Counted from the first letter of the stretch, positions 33,190 to 45,654 are shown. The stretch is DNA of 64,000 bases from Tolypocladium sp. Sup5 PDA-1 (GCA_000750105.3 JPHH03000050.1:1-64000); one strand, 5' to 3'. A program made the numbers and translations. The notes: a model not told the origin generated them from the letters alone.

Positions 33190-35089
33190 GATGGCTGTTG
33201 GTTGACCGCGAGGCGGGGGACGAGGGTGGAGTGTTGATCGACTGAGACGAATCGCCCTGAGGAGGCCGAGAGAAGCGCAGCAGCGATGGGAGAGTCGCGA
33301 CGATTGATGGTCTGTGGTGGCAGTTGGTGGTGATGGCGATGGTTGTGGTGGTGGAGGATGCGGTATCAGCTGGGCTGTCACAGTTGCCCAGCCAGGCGCC
33401 TTGCAGCTGCAAGTGGCAGGTGACGACACACGGGTAGGTACCTGCTCACGTGAGCAGGGGACTCATGCCCAACGCAGTGGGGCGGAATGAAGCACTGACT
33501 CAGCAGCAGGTACGAGGTCGACTGAGCCACGGTACAACACGGCGACGCCTCAGAGCTGGAGCTGCTCAGCCACACCAGGACTCTGAAGGGTACTTGTTGC
33601 CAGTCAGCCCCTCCGCCGCCAGCTGATAGCGTACCGGAGCCGGACCGGAGGCAGAAAGGCCGAAACTTGTCCGACGTGAGTGCAAGCCCCGGCCAGTTCG
33701 GCGACACTGGCAGCCAGCCCAGCAGAAGCTTGCGGCAGGGACGCGAGCGGCAGTGGATCCGTTGCTTCAGCCTCGCGCTGGAGGCGAAGCTGGTGTCTGT
33801 TACAGGTGAGTGCAGTGCAGTGCAGTGCATTGCAGTGTCGGTGAGCCCCAAGACACTGGCGGACTAATACGCGGCAGCTTCACTGCCAACGTGCGCGACG
33901 ACGGCCCAGCGACTGGACAGACGAAAAGGTAACAATGGTCACAGACGTGACAAGTGATGGAGAGATAGTTGTCTCTTCTCTGTATCTGCAACGCCTCTCC
34001 ACCCTGCTGCCGTCGCTGACCAAGGCTGATTATGCTCCTAGTGCCATTGGGATCCATCGGTTCGTTTTGTTGAGAAACGAGTTACGACGGCACGGATGGA
34101 CCTCCGTCTGGATCGGGGACGGCGGACACACACCAGCGCCAAATGCCTCAGGCCAGGCCTGGGTTGAAGTGCTCAAAATAAACCAGAAACACCGTTGCGC
34201 AATCGCCAGAGAACACACAGCTCCGACGTTGCTGGGCATCATCAATAATAGCAGCAGCATCGGCAGTGCGCGTTTCCGGTGAGTTTCACGTCTCTCCTTG
34301 TTCTATTTAATGCGTTACCGGATTGCCTCGTCGAGCATACAAATACCCTTTCTCTTCTCGAGTGAGGAGTCTGCTTCAACCGTTCACTGTCCATCTTGTT
34401 AATAACACAGAAGAGAGAAGAGACTTTGGCTCCCCTTATCGTGTCCCAGGCGTTCAGTTGGTATGTTCCCAGGTTGTTTGTTTGACTTATTACCATTTTT
34501 TCACTGGCACATCCCCTCCCCAGAGATAACGAACCCGGGAGCGAATTGGCTTGCTGCTTCACCGCACTCGGCCAGGCCAAGCCAGTGGAGGGAGCGAAAA
34601 AAAGAGCGAGGCGGGGCACCGCTCTGGGTTGGGCTGGCTGTGGATTTTGGGGGACCACCTCCACCACCTCCAAGCCTCAGACCAGACCGACCCCTCCATC
34701 AGCTGTGCCCGCTACGTTCCATTCTATTTCCTCTTCCCTCATCGTCCCCAATTACTTTCCGCCGCAATTCCTCGGTCTCAATCTCAATTGCCGTCCGCCG
34801 GATTCACTGACGGGCCTCACCTGAACAAGATACCTGCCAATCCCTCTCCTCCGTCCTCGGCGCCAGGTCTCAAGCTTGCAGCTGCGAGGTGGGTGCCATC
34901 CATGCGTCCAAACCCAACCGAATCCAGCCCCACCACCATCATCATCATCATCTATGCAACCTGAGCTCACACAGCAGCCGCCACATCTAGCCTGATCCTC
35001 TCGATCCGTCTCACCTGAGACCTCCTCCGTCGATCTCCCGCCGTCGTCAGCCGGCCCCTAAAGCACCGCCATCGCCAGACCTCGCCGCC
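33190..35089. promoter_or_regulatory. 1.9-kb upstream region of pyruvate kinase and DUF1748 gene
   Basis: Divergent intergenic region. Near the pyruvate kinase start (34,650-35,089) it is markedly pyrimidine-rich (CCTCCACCACCTCC, CCATCATCATCATC), as often seen in strongly expressed fungal promoters and leaders. A TGCAGTGCAGTGCAG repeat lies near 33,808-33,835. Short ORFs here look non-coding. Confidence 0.5.
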
Positions 35090-36779
35090 ATGGCCCAACA
35101 GCAGCACCCCAACCGCTCGCGCTCATTTAGCATCATGGCCGCGGCCCAGCAGGAGCACCTCAACGGCGGCGGCCGCATCAGCTGGCTCGCCTCGCTCGAC
35201 ACCGCCTACAGCCCCGAGCACAACTACCGCCGCTCCTCCATCATCTGCACCATCGGCCCCAAGACCAACTCGGTCGAGGCCATCAACAAGCTGCGCGATG
35301 CCGGCCTTAACGTCGTCCGCATGAACTTCTCCCACGGCTCCTACGACTACCACCAGTCCGTCATCGACAATGCCCGCGCCGCCGTCGACTCCCACGCGGG
35401 CCGCCCCGTCGCCATTGCCCTCGACACCAAGGGCCCCGAGATCCGCACCGGCAACACCAAGAATGACGAGGACCTGCCCATTGCCGTCGGCAAGGTCCTG
35501 AACATTACCACCGACGACAAGTATGCCACGTCGTGCGACACCGACAACATGTGAGTAAACCCCCTGCAGGCGAGAAGGCTCTGGGGAGACGGATCTTGCT
35601 GACCCTCCCAGGTACGTCGACTACAAGAACATCACAAAGGTCATCCAGCCCGGCCGCATCATCTACGTCGACGACGGCGTCCTCGCCTTCGACGTCCTCA
35701 GCATCAAGGATGAAAAGACCATCGAGGTCCGCTGCCGCAACAACGGTTTCATCTCGTCCCGCAAGGGCGTCAACCTGCCCAACACCGACGTCGACCTGCC
35801 CGCCCTATCGGAAAAGGACAAGGCCGACCTCAGGTTTGGCGTCAAGAACAAGGTCGACATGGTTTTTGCCTCGTTTATCCGCCGCGCCCAGGACATCAAG
35901 GACATCCGCGACGTGCTGGGCGCCGAGGGCAAGCAGATCCAGATCATTGCCAAGATTGAGAACCGCCAGGGCCTCAACAACTTCAAGGAGATTCTCGACG
36001 AGACCGACGGCGTCATGGTGGCCCGCGGCGACCTGGGCATCGAGATCCCCGCCGCCGAGGTGTTTGCCGCGCAGAAGAAGCTCATCGCCATGTGCAACAT
36101 GGCCGGCAAGCCCGTCATCTGCGCGACGCAGATGCTCGAGTCGATGATCAAGAACCCCCGCCCGACGCGTGCCGAGATCAGCGACGTGGGCAACGCCATC
36201 ACCGACGGCGCCGACTGCGTGATGCTGTCGGGCGAGACGGCCAAGGGCAGCTACCCGGTCGAGGCGGTGCGCGAGATGCACGAGGCGTGCCTCAAGGCCG
36301 AGAACTCGATCCCGTACGTGTCGCACTTTGAGGAGATGTGCACGCTGGTGCAGCGCCCCGTGCGGACCGTCGAGTCGTGCGCCATGGCGGCGGTGCGCGC
36401 GTCGCTCGACCTCGGCGCCGGCGGCATCATCGTGCTGTCGACGTCGGGCGAGTCGGCCAGGCTGCTGTCCAAGTACCGCCCCGTGTGCCCCATCTTCATG
36501 GTGACGCGCAGCGCCACGACGTCGCGCTTCAGCCACCTGTACCGCGGCGTCTACCCCTTCCTGTTCCCCGAGACCAAGCCCGACTTTGAAAAGGTCAACT
36601 GGCAGGAGGACGTCGACAAGCGCATCAAGTGGGCCGTCAACCACGCGCTCGAGCTCAACACGCTGACCGTTGGCGACACCGTCGTCGTCGTGCAGGGCTG
36701 GAAGGGCGGCATGGGCAACACCAACACCCTCCGCATCGTGCGGGCCGACCCCGAGCACCTGGGCATTGGCCAGCTTTAA
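35090..36779 (+). CDS. Pyruvate kinase
   Basis: Two exons, 35090-35550 and 35612-36779; 542 aa, slightly long owing to a 40-residue N-terminal extension. The GTGAGT-AG intron of 61 nt interrupts DNM-YVDYKN. Signatures include CTIGPKTNSVEAINKLRDAG, MNFSHGSYDYH, the catalytic Lys in IIAKIENRQG (about 264), the metal- and phosphate-binding MVARGDLGIEIP (about 283-294), CATQMLESM, and the allosteric C-domain STSGESARLLSKYRP. Cytosolic enzyme that transfers phosphate from phosphoenolpyruvate to ADP, the last step of glycolysis. GC-rich third positions suggest high expression. Presumably the only functional copy, and essential (inference). Confidence 0.97.
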
Positions 36780-37081
36780 GGAGGGTGAAGCAGGACGAGC
36801 GAGTAGCGGGGAGGAATGCACAAAATTGACTGATGGATTGGCTGGTAATGAATACAGACAGACACGGACAGGTGGGAATGTTTGATAGAGAGCAAAGCTG
36901 CTGCAGCCTGCGGCATTGGGCTAGGCCTATTATGAATATGAATTCAAAAGTCATGATGAAGGACGTCCCTCTACGCCTGGTATCTAGTTGCAGTCGTAAG
37001 GTGTCGTGACATGGTAAGACGGTCGTGTCCATGCAGGTCGGTATGTACAGATGTAAAGGCCCACGGGCGCCAAGCTCTTCC

Positions 37082-39045
37082 CTAGAGATTCTTAATCTCA
37101 AACCTCTTGCGCAGATACTCGCCATACTTTATGAAGAGCCACGGCGCGGGCAGCATGACCATGGCAATGAAGCCCAGCAGGCTGTTGCCCCAGCCGAGCC
37201 CCAGCCTGTCGTACATGGGGATCCCCGCCAGGGGCAGGACGGCGCCGGCGACGGAGCGGACGACGGCGTTGGCGGCGAGGGCGGAGGCGGCGTAGATGGT
37301 GAAGCTGTCGACGAGGTACAGCTGGAGGGACTGTGATGCTTCTTTGTCAGTGTGCATGTCGAGTGAGGGCATCGCGAAAGGGAGCAAGTACCATGAAGAC
37401 GATGAGGTTGCCGACGCCGATGATGGCGGTGCCGATGATGGGCGCGATCCAGTGGACCTTGTACTCGGCCGTCCACCCGTAGATGAAGAAGCCGGCCGGC
37501 AGCAGAAAGGCGCCGACCTTGAGCGGCGGCAGCCGATACTCGGGCTTGATGGTCGGCTTGAAGCGGCCGCCGCCACCGCCGTTGCCTCCAGCCTCCGTCG
37601 CGGCAGCGGCCTCCTCCTGTGCGGCCTTCTTGCGGATGTACTTGTCGCTGGCGACGGAAAAGTAGGCGACGCCAACCATGCTGCCGACGCCGAGGCCCAG
37701 GAAGGTGAGGCCCGCGTGGACGGTGTCGAAGTGGTATATCCGCATGAAGAGCGGCGTGAGGCTCGTGAACATGAGGTACAGGTACGCGTACGCCAGGCCG
37801 ACGTAGACGCCGCAGATGATGCAGATGGGCGAGAAGAGCAGCATCTTGAACGGCCGCAGGATGCCGCGCTGGAAGTAGTCCCTCGGCGCGAGCCCAGAAT
37901 CCAGCCTGGAGCGCAGCATGCCGTTGCCCGTCTCCCCCTTCAGGCGGTCGACCCTCTTCTGCAGTATCACGGGCGCGTACGTCTCGCGGCCGAAGCACAG
38001 GAAGCACAGCGACAGCACGCCGGAGATGATGGCGATGATCCAGAAGACCCAGCGCCAGCCGAGGGCGTCGGAGACGATGCCGCCGACGACGGGGCCGATG
38101 ATGGGGCCGAGCAGCGGGCCGATGGCGAAGCTGGCCATGGCGGCGCCGCGCTTCTCCTGGACGATCATGTCGGCGATGGTGCCGCCGCCGTTGGTGATGG
38201 GGCACGAGCCGAAGACGCCGCTGAGGAAGCGGAAGGCGATGAGGGCGCTGAGCGAGGGGGCCTTGGCGCAGGCGACGATGAAGGCTGGCATGTTAGCTGT
38301 GGTTGAGCATGGAGCGGTACAAGGGGTGCAAGTGAGGTGAGGTGGTGTATAAGGGGTACAAGGCGTGTAAGTGAGGTGGTGTAAGTGACAAACTCACCTA
38401 TGAACCCGACGTTGGCAATGTTGTACATGACCGGCCGCCCGTACAGCTCCGACAGCGGCGCAAACACCATCGGCCCGGCCGCAAAGCCCAGCACGTAGAC
38501 GGACACGCAGAAGGAGCCGAGCTCGGGGCTCGCGCTGCCAAACTCGCGCATCAGCGTCGGCACGCCGGGGGCGAACATGGCTGGGAGACCGTCAGCTTGC
38601 CGTTCATATACACGGGCCGGACAAGAAAGGTCCTACACGAGGCCAGCGGCGTGACAAAGGTCAGGGAGCTGATGAGGATGCAGTTGAAGACCTTGACCCA
38701 GCTCGGCCAGTTGTAGGGGTTCTGCGGGTCGTCGTCGCCGTCCCACCCGATGGTGTTTTCGTCGTCGCTCGTGTCATCGCCCGCCGTGTCTTTTACCATT
38801 TCCTTGTCCCCCTGTTCGCTTCTCGAGCCGGCCTGTCGCTCGAGGTCGACGTCGTTTGCTTCGCTGCTCTCGCCGTACTCCTTTTCAGCGCCGAGCTCCT
38901 TGGAGTGGGTGTCGTCGGCTGCGAAGCCAACGCTGCTCGGGACGTCGGCATCGTGGCCCGCGTCGACGGCGGCCTGCGTCTTGCCGTCGCGGCCGGGCTC
39001 GCGGGCTGCCAGACTGGCGGCGAGGGGAGCGCCCGCGTCGGCCAT
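37082..39045 (-). CDS. MFS multidrug transporter (DHA1, 12 TM type)
   Basis: Four exons on the minus strand: 39045-38637, 38580-38398, 38284-37392 and 37330-37082; 577 aa. A hydrophilic acidic N-terminus (1-110) ends in IGWDGDDDPQNPYNWPSWVK, the family lead-in to TM1. Then come FVTPLASSMFAPGVPTLM, the loop-2 motif GPMVFAPLSELYGRPVMYN, the antiporter motif region SCPITNGGGTIADMI, EKRGAAMASFAIGPLLGPII, and late TM segments such as VDSFTIYAASALAANAVVRS. This architecture is shared by fungal proton antiporters for drugs and polyamines (FLU1/TPO-like). Plasma membrane location is expected. Substrate unknown. It converges on pyruvate kinase, with about 300 bp between the stops. Confidence 0.9.
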
Positions 39046-41099
39046 TGCGGCTGTTGCGTGGGCTGTTGGAGGAGACGAGGTTCATCATCAGCCATTGCTT
39101 CAGCGAGAAAGGGGGGGGGGGGGGGGTCGTGTGCCGTGTAAGTGACTCGACGAGAGACGAGCTGAGACACCAGGGACTCGACAACAATGGAAGAGCCAAC
39201 CAATAAAGTCTTGGATTCGCCCGACCCAAGTCAAAGTGCCAAGACGAAGCTACCGATGCATACCTTGAGCTGCCTGTGGCTGCGTCGCCGAGGCGAACCT
39301 GGCTGCTCCGTGCTCAGCGTGTAAGATGGCGTCCGGGCCGTGGCGGCGTCCGCAATCGCAAGGGCTGCGGCAACGGCGATTCCTCCCACGCCTGCTCGGT
39401 TCTCGTTAGGAACAGCTCCCTGGTCCACCGTGACATGGGACGAGGTGCAAGTGAGGCGCGCGCGAGGCAGTCGATGCTGACGCTCACCAGCCGCCACTCC
39501 GGGCACGAGAAACAAAGGAGCGAAAAGACCACTTCGGAGACGCAGTAGTGCGCCGGCAGGATGAGATGAAGACTATTTGTAACGGCCTGTTGACTCGACG
39601 AGGCGCGCGGCGAGACTGGATGCAGTCAGGAGGGAGCGTCAGCTTGCTTCGTCCAAGGGGAAGCACACCTTCGCTACGAATAGGACTGGCCATCACAATG
39701 GCCGACGCCGACGCCGACGCCGACGCCGGTATATGTACGGCCGACGAGCAGTTGCACAAGTCGCCGTCTGCGCTTCCTCCGGTGCAACGCCAGCCCCGAA
39801 TTGAAACGCCTGCAGCAGGTTCTTCCTTTTGCTCGTCTCCCCCGCTCCCTCTCTCCGTCCATCCATCACGCCTCATCCCACAGCATCGTCTAGCACAGCT
39901 AGCACCATTGCCGGCCCCCACTCACCAGTGAATACCAGATTGGATCAGGCAAGTCAAGGGCCCGAGTGGGTGCTGAGCCCGGGCCAATGGCAAGGGTCCC
40001 GGCGCATGGGGGCCATGTACGGCGGATTATGTGCACCTGTTGGACGGAAGACGATGCTTCCAGCAGCCACCGTGTACAAGTCGACGGCAACCCGGCTCGC
40101 AGGCTGTGGCAGGATTGGACCGAACACGGGGTATTTCGTACGTGGGTTGTTCGTACGGAGTACGCATTGACCCATCGTGTTCATGTTGAACCCAACACTT
40201 CACTTCGTAGCACTCGTCTGGCCGTCCACGATGAGCATGTCCATGTCTACAAGAGCTCGCCGCCCGCGTGGCGTCCAACGTCGAATACGTGTGTTATTCC
40301 AAGTGAGACACTGCCACATCTCACTGCAACAACCAACTCTCGGAGCGAGATGAGAGGACGAAGCGAAGCGGCTGACGGTAGTCCGTACATTCTGGCTCCA
40401 TTGCACCAACGCACCCGTGTAAGCGCTCATCAACGAACAACCAACAACCAACAACTGCTCGTAGCAAGCTGTGCAGCGCTGTGCCGGATCGGCTGGGGTC
40501 CGAGGCTCTGCTCATAACTCTTTGATGTGGTGTCGCTCACGGGACGCGATGGCATCGAAATTCGAAACCCGCCAGGAAATGAAGAGCCAAACTACCATAT
40601 CACTAGTACATACCCTTGTCCCGGCGCGCAACTGATCCCTCCAGGATCCTGCACCATCGTCAAGTTTGCAACAGCCGCCCATTGCTTTCCGCGGTATCGA
40701 ATGATTGTGACCCTTGCTGCTCGGAAAGTATTACGCCGGGCTCTGTTTGGCTTCACCGACGACATACATCGTCCGCCATGCACTCTTGATCGTGCATGGC
40801 CATCTTCGGAAGCTACTGCAGCATTGCACAAAGGTGACAAAACCAACAATTAGCCTCCCGCTGTTCTCCGTCTCATTGGCGCCACGTCGACCCGGCAGTT
40901 GAACAGAAGTCGAGCCAAAAGCCAACCATACGAACCAGAGGATTGACACACTAGATGAATGTTACTTCCATTCTTACTTTGTACAACGGCCAGTAAAACT
41001 ACGAAGTAGAGGAAGCTGAGACCAGACAAGCTTCATTCTGGATCCAGGGGTCCAGACTCCAGGAGCCGGCCTGGGGTCGTGGGGCTCCGCGTTTCCAAG
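39046..41099. other. 2-kb intergenic region
   Basis: Starts with a 17-18 G homopolymer (39,109-39,126) in the MFS leader/promoter. Holds GACGCCGACGCCGACGCCGA repeats at about 39,700-39,728. Several GTACGTGGGTTGTTCGTACGG-like inverted stretches lie near 40,138-40,160. No gene recognised on either strand. Confidence 0.45.
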
Positions 41100-41719
41100 C
41101 AGCCTCACACATTCTCCAACGTTTGTTCTACAAGTATACTACGGCTTTGGCTGGCACGGCAGCGTATTCCAGAACGAGCCTGTGTTACTCCGGCCAGGTC
41201 AACAGCATGATGTCCTTCATGGTCATCGTACCGGGCCATGAGTTTGGCTTCGTGCTCATGATGAACAGCGAGGGCTCGCCGGCGCTCAATTCCATCGTCG
41301 CCAAGACCCTGTACGACCTGTTTGACGTCGACCAGAATGAGCGCTTCGACATGGATGCCGAGTGATATCTGTTTCCGAACCCAGCATAAGAGTTGCAAAT
41401 GTGAATGCTGATGAATGAGTCCTTTGACCAGCTGGCGCGAGACCTTGCAAATGGTCGAAGAGCGTCTTGACAGCTGCCCAGCTCGACTTCATCCGTCCCT
41501 GCCATCCCCGACTTTTGGGTGGCATGGTTCTTCATCGAGAATTACGAGACCGCCAGGAGGCCCGCAGGTTGCTTCCGGGCGCAGTTCCGGCTCGGAGAGA
41601 ATGGGGGACCGAAACAGCTGGGCCTGGATGTGAGGATGGAGGGAGAGGAGATACCCCTGGTCTGGTTCGAGAGAGAGGACTGGCGAGTGGGATACGGAAG
41701 TGGTGACAACGGTAGGTGA
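41100..41719 (+). pseudogene. Serine hydrolase (beta-lactamase fold) relic, C-terminal part
   Basis: From about 41,137 one frame reads YYGFGWHGSVFQNEPV, then a frame break near 41,190 leads to YSGQVNSMMSFMVIVPGHEF, GFVLMMNSEGSPALNSIVAK and TLYDLFDV before a stop at 41,365. After about 135 bp, DNA from about 41,510 reads IPDFWV-like, then WFFIENYETARRPAGCFRAQ and GPKQLGLDVRMEGEEIPLVW to a stop at 41,719. Together these match the end of the penicillin-binding/beta-lactamase-related fold plus its C-terminal domain. The catalytic SxxK half is absent. So it is a 5'-truncated, frameshifted copy. Confidence 0.55.
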
Positions 41720-41806
41720 TGGACAAAACCCTCGTAGACTTGGAAATAAAGGGTAGACGGTGGTTTCTTGTGTCCGCTGCCGCGGCAGAATATTGACAGA
41801 AGGGCA

Positions 41807-42799
41807 TCATAATCTCATGACCCCAGCACTGGCCAAGTGGTCTTTGAGCTTCTTCATCTCTTGCAGAGTCGCATCTGCGCGATCCTCGAGAATGTCACAC
41901 TGCAGCCGGATCATCTTGACTTCTCTCGTCAACGCGGTGTCAGCACCAGGCGAGGAAAATACAGCCCCGAGTTTTCGGCTCTTTTCCATCAGGAGAGTCT
42001 GTAGATCGAGTAGCGTGGACACGAAGATGGACGCTGCTGTGTTCTTAGGGGCGATGAAGGACCCTATGCGAATTTCAGGCACGTCAAATTTGGGGTCGTA
42101 ATCCTCAGGCAGAGAGGATATCGAGTTGGCGCAAGTCTGGGCTAATACGACCAGGTTGTCCAGCACATCGAGCAAGCGCAGGTGACAGGCCAACAACAGA
42201 TTCAGCATTGCATGGTCGAAACTCGGCGGTCGACTTCCTTGGCTCGATATCCCGTTTGGGTGTTCACAGTCTGGGACCGTGAATATCGCATCTCCCTCGC
42301 TTGTCTGCTCCGCCTCGCCGACGTCGACCTCCCGGACAGACAGCTTCACGACCTCGGGATACAGCACCACCAGGCTTTGGGCGAGGCCTAGCAGCTCCTC
42401 GAGCTTGCAATGCAAGTCCACGACGCAGCCAACGTCGTCCGCGCGCTGCCCTAGCTGGTGCCGCAAGCCCTGATGGAACTCTTGAGACGAAAGGAGTCGC
42501 CAGATGCGATCGAGAGCCACGAGGCTCTCGGCTAGCTTTGCCGTCGCGGTCCCAGTTGGCTGAGTGTCCGGCGTTGGCCGAGGAGGAGTCGCAGGCGGCT
42601 CAGGCCAGGTATCTGCTTGAAACGAGGACCAGTCGAATGACAGGCCGTGAGCGGCAGGCCGAAGCGGACGTGTAGGCGGGCTGAAGATGCAAGGCACGTT
42701 GGCCCTCGTGCAGCGGCTGCAAGTGATGGATCCGGGCAGCTTGGGGCATCTCAGCTTCTTGTCGTGGCAGCGATCACAGGCCTGGCGGAGGTCCTCCAT
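41807..42799 (-). CDS. Zn2Cys6 transcription factor, AflR-like
   Basis: Intronless, 330 aa. The binuclear cluster is complete: Cys8, 11, 18, 27, 30 and 37 in ACDRCHDKKLRCPKLPGS and TCSRCTRANVPC. A Pro-rich linker follows (about 40-85). The C-terminal half has the helical pattern of the AflR regulatory domain, with DHAMLNLLLACHLRLLDVLD and DILEDRADATLQEMKKLKDH near the end. Such proteins usually control secondary-metabolite clusters, but no polyketide or peptide synthase gene lies in this window. It starts about 490 bp from the divergent kinase gene. Confidence 0.85.
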   Translation of the reverse strand: MEDLRQACDRCHDKKLRCPKLPGSITCSRCTRANVPCIFSPPTRPLRPAAHGLSFDWSSFQADTWPEPPATPPRPTPDTQPTGTATAKLAESLVALDRIWRLLSSQEFHQGLRHQLGQRADDVGCVVDLHCKLEELLGLAQSLVVLYPEVVKLSVREVDVGEAEQTSEGDAIFTVPDCEHPNGISSQGSRPPSFDHAMLNLLLACHLRLLDVLDNLVVLAQTCANSISSLPEDYDPKFDVPEIRIGSFIAPKNTAASIFVSTLLDLQTLLMEKSRKLGAVFSSPGADTALTREVKMIRLQCDILEDRADATLQEMKKLKDHLASAGVMRL

Positions 42800-43291
42800 G
42801 GTGTGTCCTCCCGTTTATAGCTCGTTGTGGCTACCGGACAGAGTTCATGTTGAGCGCTTCAGCTGCAGACGATTGGCGAATCGGCCTTGGCTGCCATAAC
42901 GGCAAGGTCATTAATGCTGTTGGTCAACTCCATGTTTTGTTGGCTATTCAGGGTTGTCGAGGCGGGATGGCTGCTGGTTGGCCAAGTACGGAGCACTCAC
43001 CGTGGGGCCGCACTCCGTTACAGGGCTGACGGGGAAAGCGGGATGGGCGGGTGCATTACGGAGTACTCCGTACGTCGATCGCTCCTTACCTTAGCTTCAG
43101 CACCCAGCTTCAGCGCCTTCTTGGCACCTCCACCATCTCCAACGACTCCAGAGGCTCCAAACCACCTTCCACTCGGGCTGCTTCCACAACGTCAATCAGC
43201 CTCTTGCTTCGAGCGACGACGGCGCATCCTCTCACAGCTTCTGGCTTGTCGACAAGGCGCGCGTCATGTCCGTCCCGCCGCCGCATCCGCA
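42800..43291. promoter_or_regulatory. Divergent promoter, AflR-like regulator and kinase
   Basis: 492 bp between divergent start codons; contains two CGGAGTACTCCG-type palindromic elements (ACGGAGTACTCCGT near 43,057-43,070, and a shorter GGAGCACTCC at about 42,990). No coding features. The palindrome could be a zinc-cluster binding site of the inverted CGG type; this is inference. Confidence 0.45.
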
Positions 43292-45654
43292 ATGTCGCTG
43301 ATCCCCTACCACCCTCGCGAGGGTCGCGAGATCGTCCTGTGCGTAAACAAGCTCCCCCTCCCCTCCGTCCATGCCGGTCTTGCCCTCATCTGCGCTTGCT
43401 GCGGCCTATCGTGTCCATGCGTTCAGGATGCTGACTTTGAACCACGCAGTCGCCACCACAACTCCATCGTCGTCCGTGACCCGGACTCTCATCGCCTCGA
43501 GATCCGCGCCACCGAATGCCCGACATGCCACCAGCCGCTGGGTCGCGCGTCGTCTCCCGAGCGATCCTTCGACCGGCAGTACGAGATGAACCACGAGTAC
43601 GTCAATCCGGATTACTTTCGCATGCTTCGCGCCGGAAACCACGATTTCATCCCGGCAAATGGCCCCCCGAGCCCTGTCAGGAGGCTCTTCCAGCCGGCGC
43701 TGGCGGGCAATTCCTCGACGCACTCTACGCCGCCTCCAGATGCCATCGACGACGATGCCGAGTTCCTCTCGAGTACGCCCGGTGTAGGTCAGGCCGAGGG
43801 AAGCAGGATACGAAGAGAGGCATTCAGCCCCAACTACTTCAAGACCTTCTTCGTCGAAGAAACCGTCCTGGGACGGGGAGGCAAAGGTGTGGTGTTGCTT
43901 GTCAGACACGAGATTGATGGCTGCCAGCTAGGCCACTTCGCGTGCAAGCGGGTACCCGTCGGCGACGACCATGCCTGGCTGGAAAAGGTCCTCATCGAGG
44001 TCGAGCTCCTCGCCAAGCTATCGCACCCGAATCTCGTCTCCTACCGCCACGTCTGGCTGGAGAACGTCCAGCTGACCAGGTTTGGACCCACTGTCGCTTG
44101 CGCCTTTATCCTCCAGCAGTATTGCAACAGCGGCGATCTCCACATGTACGTCGTCGGAGGCGCGCCGAGGGAGGCCACCAAGGAGGAGCTCAAGGACCAG
44201 ATGCGCCGCCGCTCCAAGGGCCAGCCAGAGCCACCCCGGAACCTCTTGCAGAGCAAGCCACAGCTGTCCTTTGAAGATATTTACTCACTCTTCAAGGATG
44301 TCACCTCTGGAGTCGCCTATCTGCACGCAGCCAACTACATTCATCGCGATCTCAAGCCGAGCAACTGTCTCTTGCACAAGGAAGGCGGCAAGATGACCTG
44401 TCTCATCAGCGACTTTGGAGAGGTCCAGCACGAAAACGTGGTGCGCAAGTCCACTGGATCTACCGGGACAATCTCGTACTGCGCCCCAGAAGTGTTGAAG
44501 ATGGACGCCGACGGGCGATACGGCAACTTCACCACCAAGTCTGACATGTTCTCACTAGGCATGATTCTCTACTTTATGTGTTTTGGTAGGCTTCCATACC
44601 AGGGAGCCAACGCCATTCAGGAAGAACTCGAGGATATCGAGCAGCTGCGGGCCGAGATTACAGACTGGAAAGGGTTTCAAGACGAGCGACGAGAGCGCCC
44701 TGACTTGCCGACAAGATTGTACAAGTTGCTAAAGAAGCTGTTGGCTTTGGACCCGACTGAGCGCCCGAGCGCAAACGAGGTATTGCTCGCCATGAGGAGC
44801 GAGACCAACTTTGATGGTATCACCAGAGGAGACAGGGCCTCAGCGCCTTCCACAGGCCTTCGTGGAAGCCGAGTCCAGAACCTGGATTCTCCCATCCCCC
44901 CTGGCACCCCGGTCCCGGGTAAGTTCCCCTGACTCCTGAGCCCGACAGCACTTGATCTTACTGTTTTGTAGACCCGCGAAAGGAGAAAGTCCGCAACCAG
45001 ACAGGTTCTCACGATGAGAACGGCCCCTGGCCGAGGCCAGCTGATGGAGACGCATCGTCATCGCTGGACGGAGACGCCGCTATGCACAACTTTACACAAC
45101 CTGGGGCCCCCCATCGCCGCAGACATACCCTGGCACAGACTCAGGACAACCACCATGACCCTCAAGCAGCGTCCAGCCGTGATGGTCGGCCGAGGACAGA
45201 CGATGAAGGGCCGCTCTCTCCGCCTCTTCTCATGGCACCTCCTCTGACCAGGGGAGGTGCGGTGCGTTACCAAATAGAGATTGCACTGCACCGCATTTCC
45301 ACCATCTTGGGTCTCAGGTGGGACCTGCTAAGCTACGTCACCCGCTTGGGTGTCTTTTTGCTCAAACTTGGTACTCTTGGCCGCCCATGCTGGCCTTATG
45401 TTGCCAGGCTTGAAGTGAGTATACCGTTGGTTGTCGTGGCGGCGCTGGACCTGGGACTACCGACCATTACAACAAACTTGGCTGCGCGGCGGAGGCAAGC
45501 CGACCAGGGCGCTCTAGTTGCAAGGCACCTCCCATCTACTGGTATGGGGACCAGCCTCATACTCTTGGCTCTTCACTTTGCTGTTCTGTGGGTTGCTCGA
45601 AGCTGGGATGCCTTGTGCGTCTCTGTCCCACAAGACGACTGGGCCGACTGGTAG
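43292..45654 (+). CDS. IKS1-type serine/threonine protein kinase
   Basis: Three-exon model: 43292-43338, 43450-44918 and 44972-45654; 732 aa. The first intron (43339-43449, 111 nt, no stop) can be read through as coding; removing it joins REIVL to RHHNSIVVRDP, which is a better family fit. Kinase elements: glycine loop LGRGGKGVV, Lys in FACKRVPVGDD, HRDLKPSNCLL catalytic loop, ISDFGEV, YCAPEVLK, and a large insert after the hinge (GGAPREATKEELKDQ). CPTCHQPLG upstream is a cysteine pair typical of the IKS N-terminus. The last exon adds two hydrophobic segments (SIPLVVVAALDLGLPTI and GTSLILLALHFAVLWVA), suggesting membrane anchoring. The yeast homologue is a poorly understood kinase; the pathway here is unknown. 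Confidence 0.85.

Noticed and set aside
35805..36821. 338-codon minus-strand ORF
   Set aside because: Antisense of pyruvate kinase.
37296..38306. 336-codon plus-strand ORF
   Set aside because: Antisense of the MFS transporter.
41100..42799. Secondary-metabolite cluster around the AflR-like gene
   Set aside because: No polyketide synthase, peptide synthetase or terpene cyclase in the window; flanked by a conserved kinase gene.
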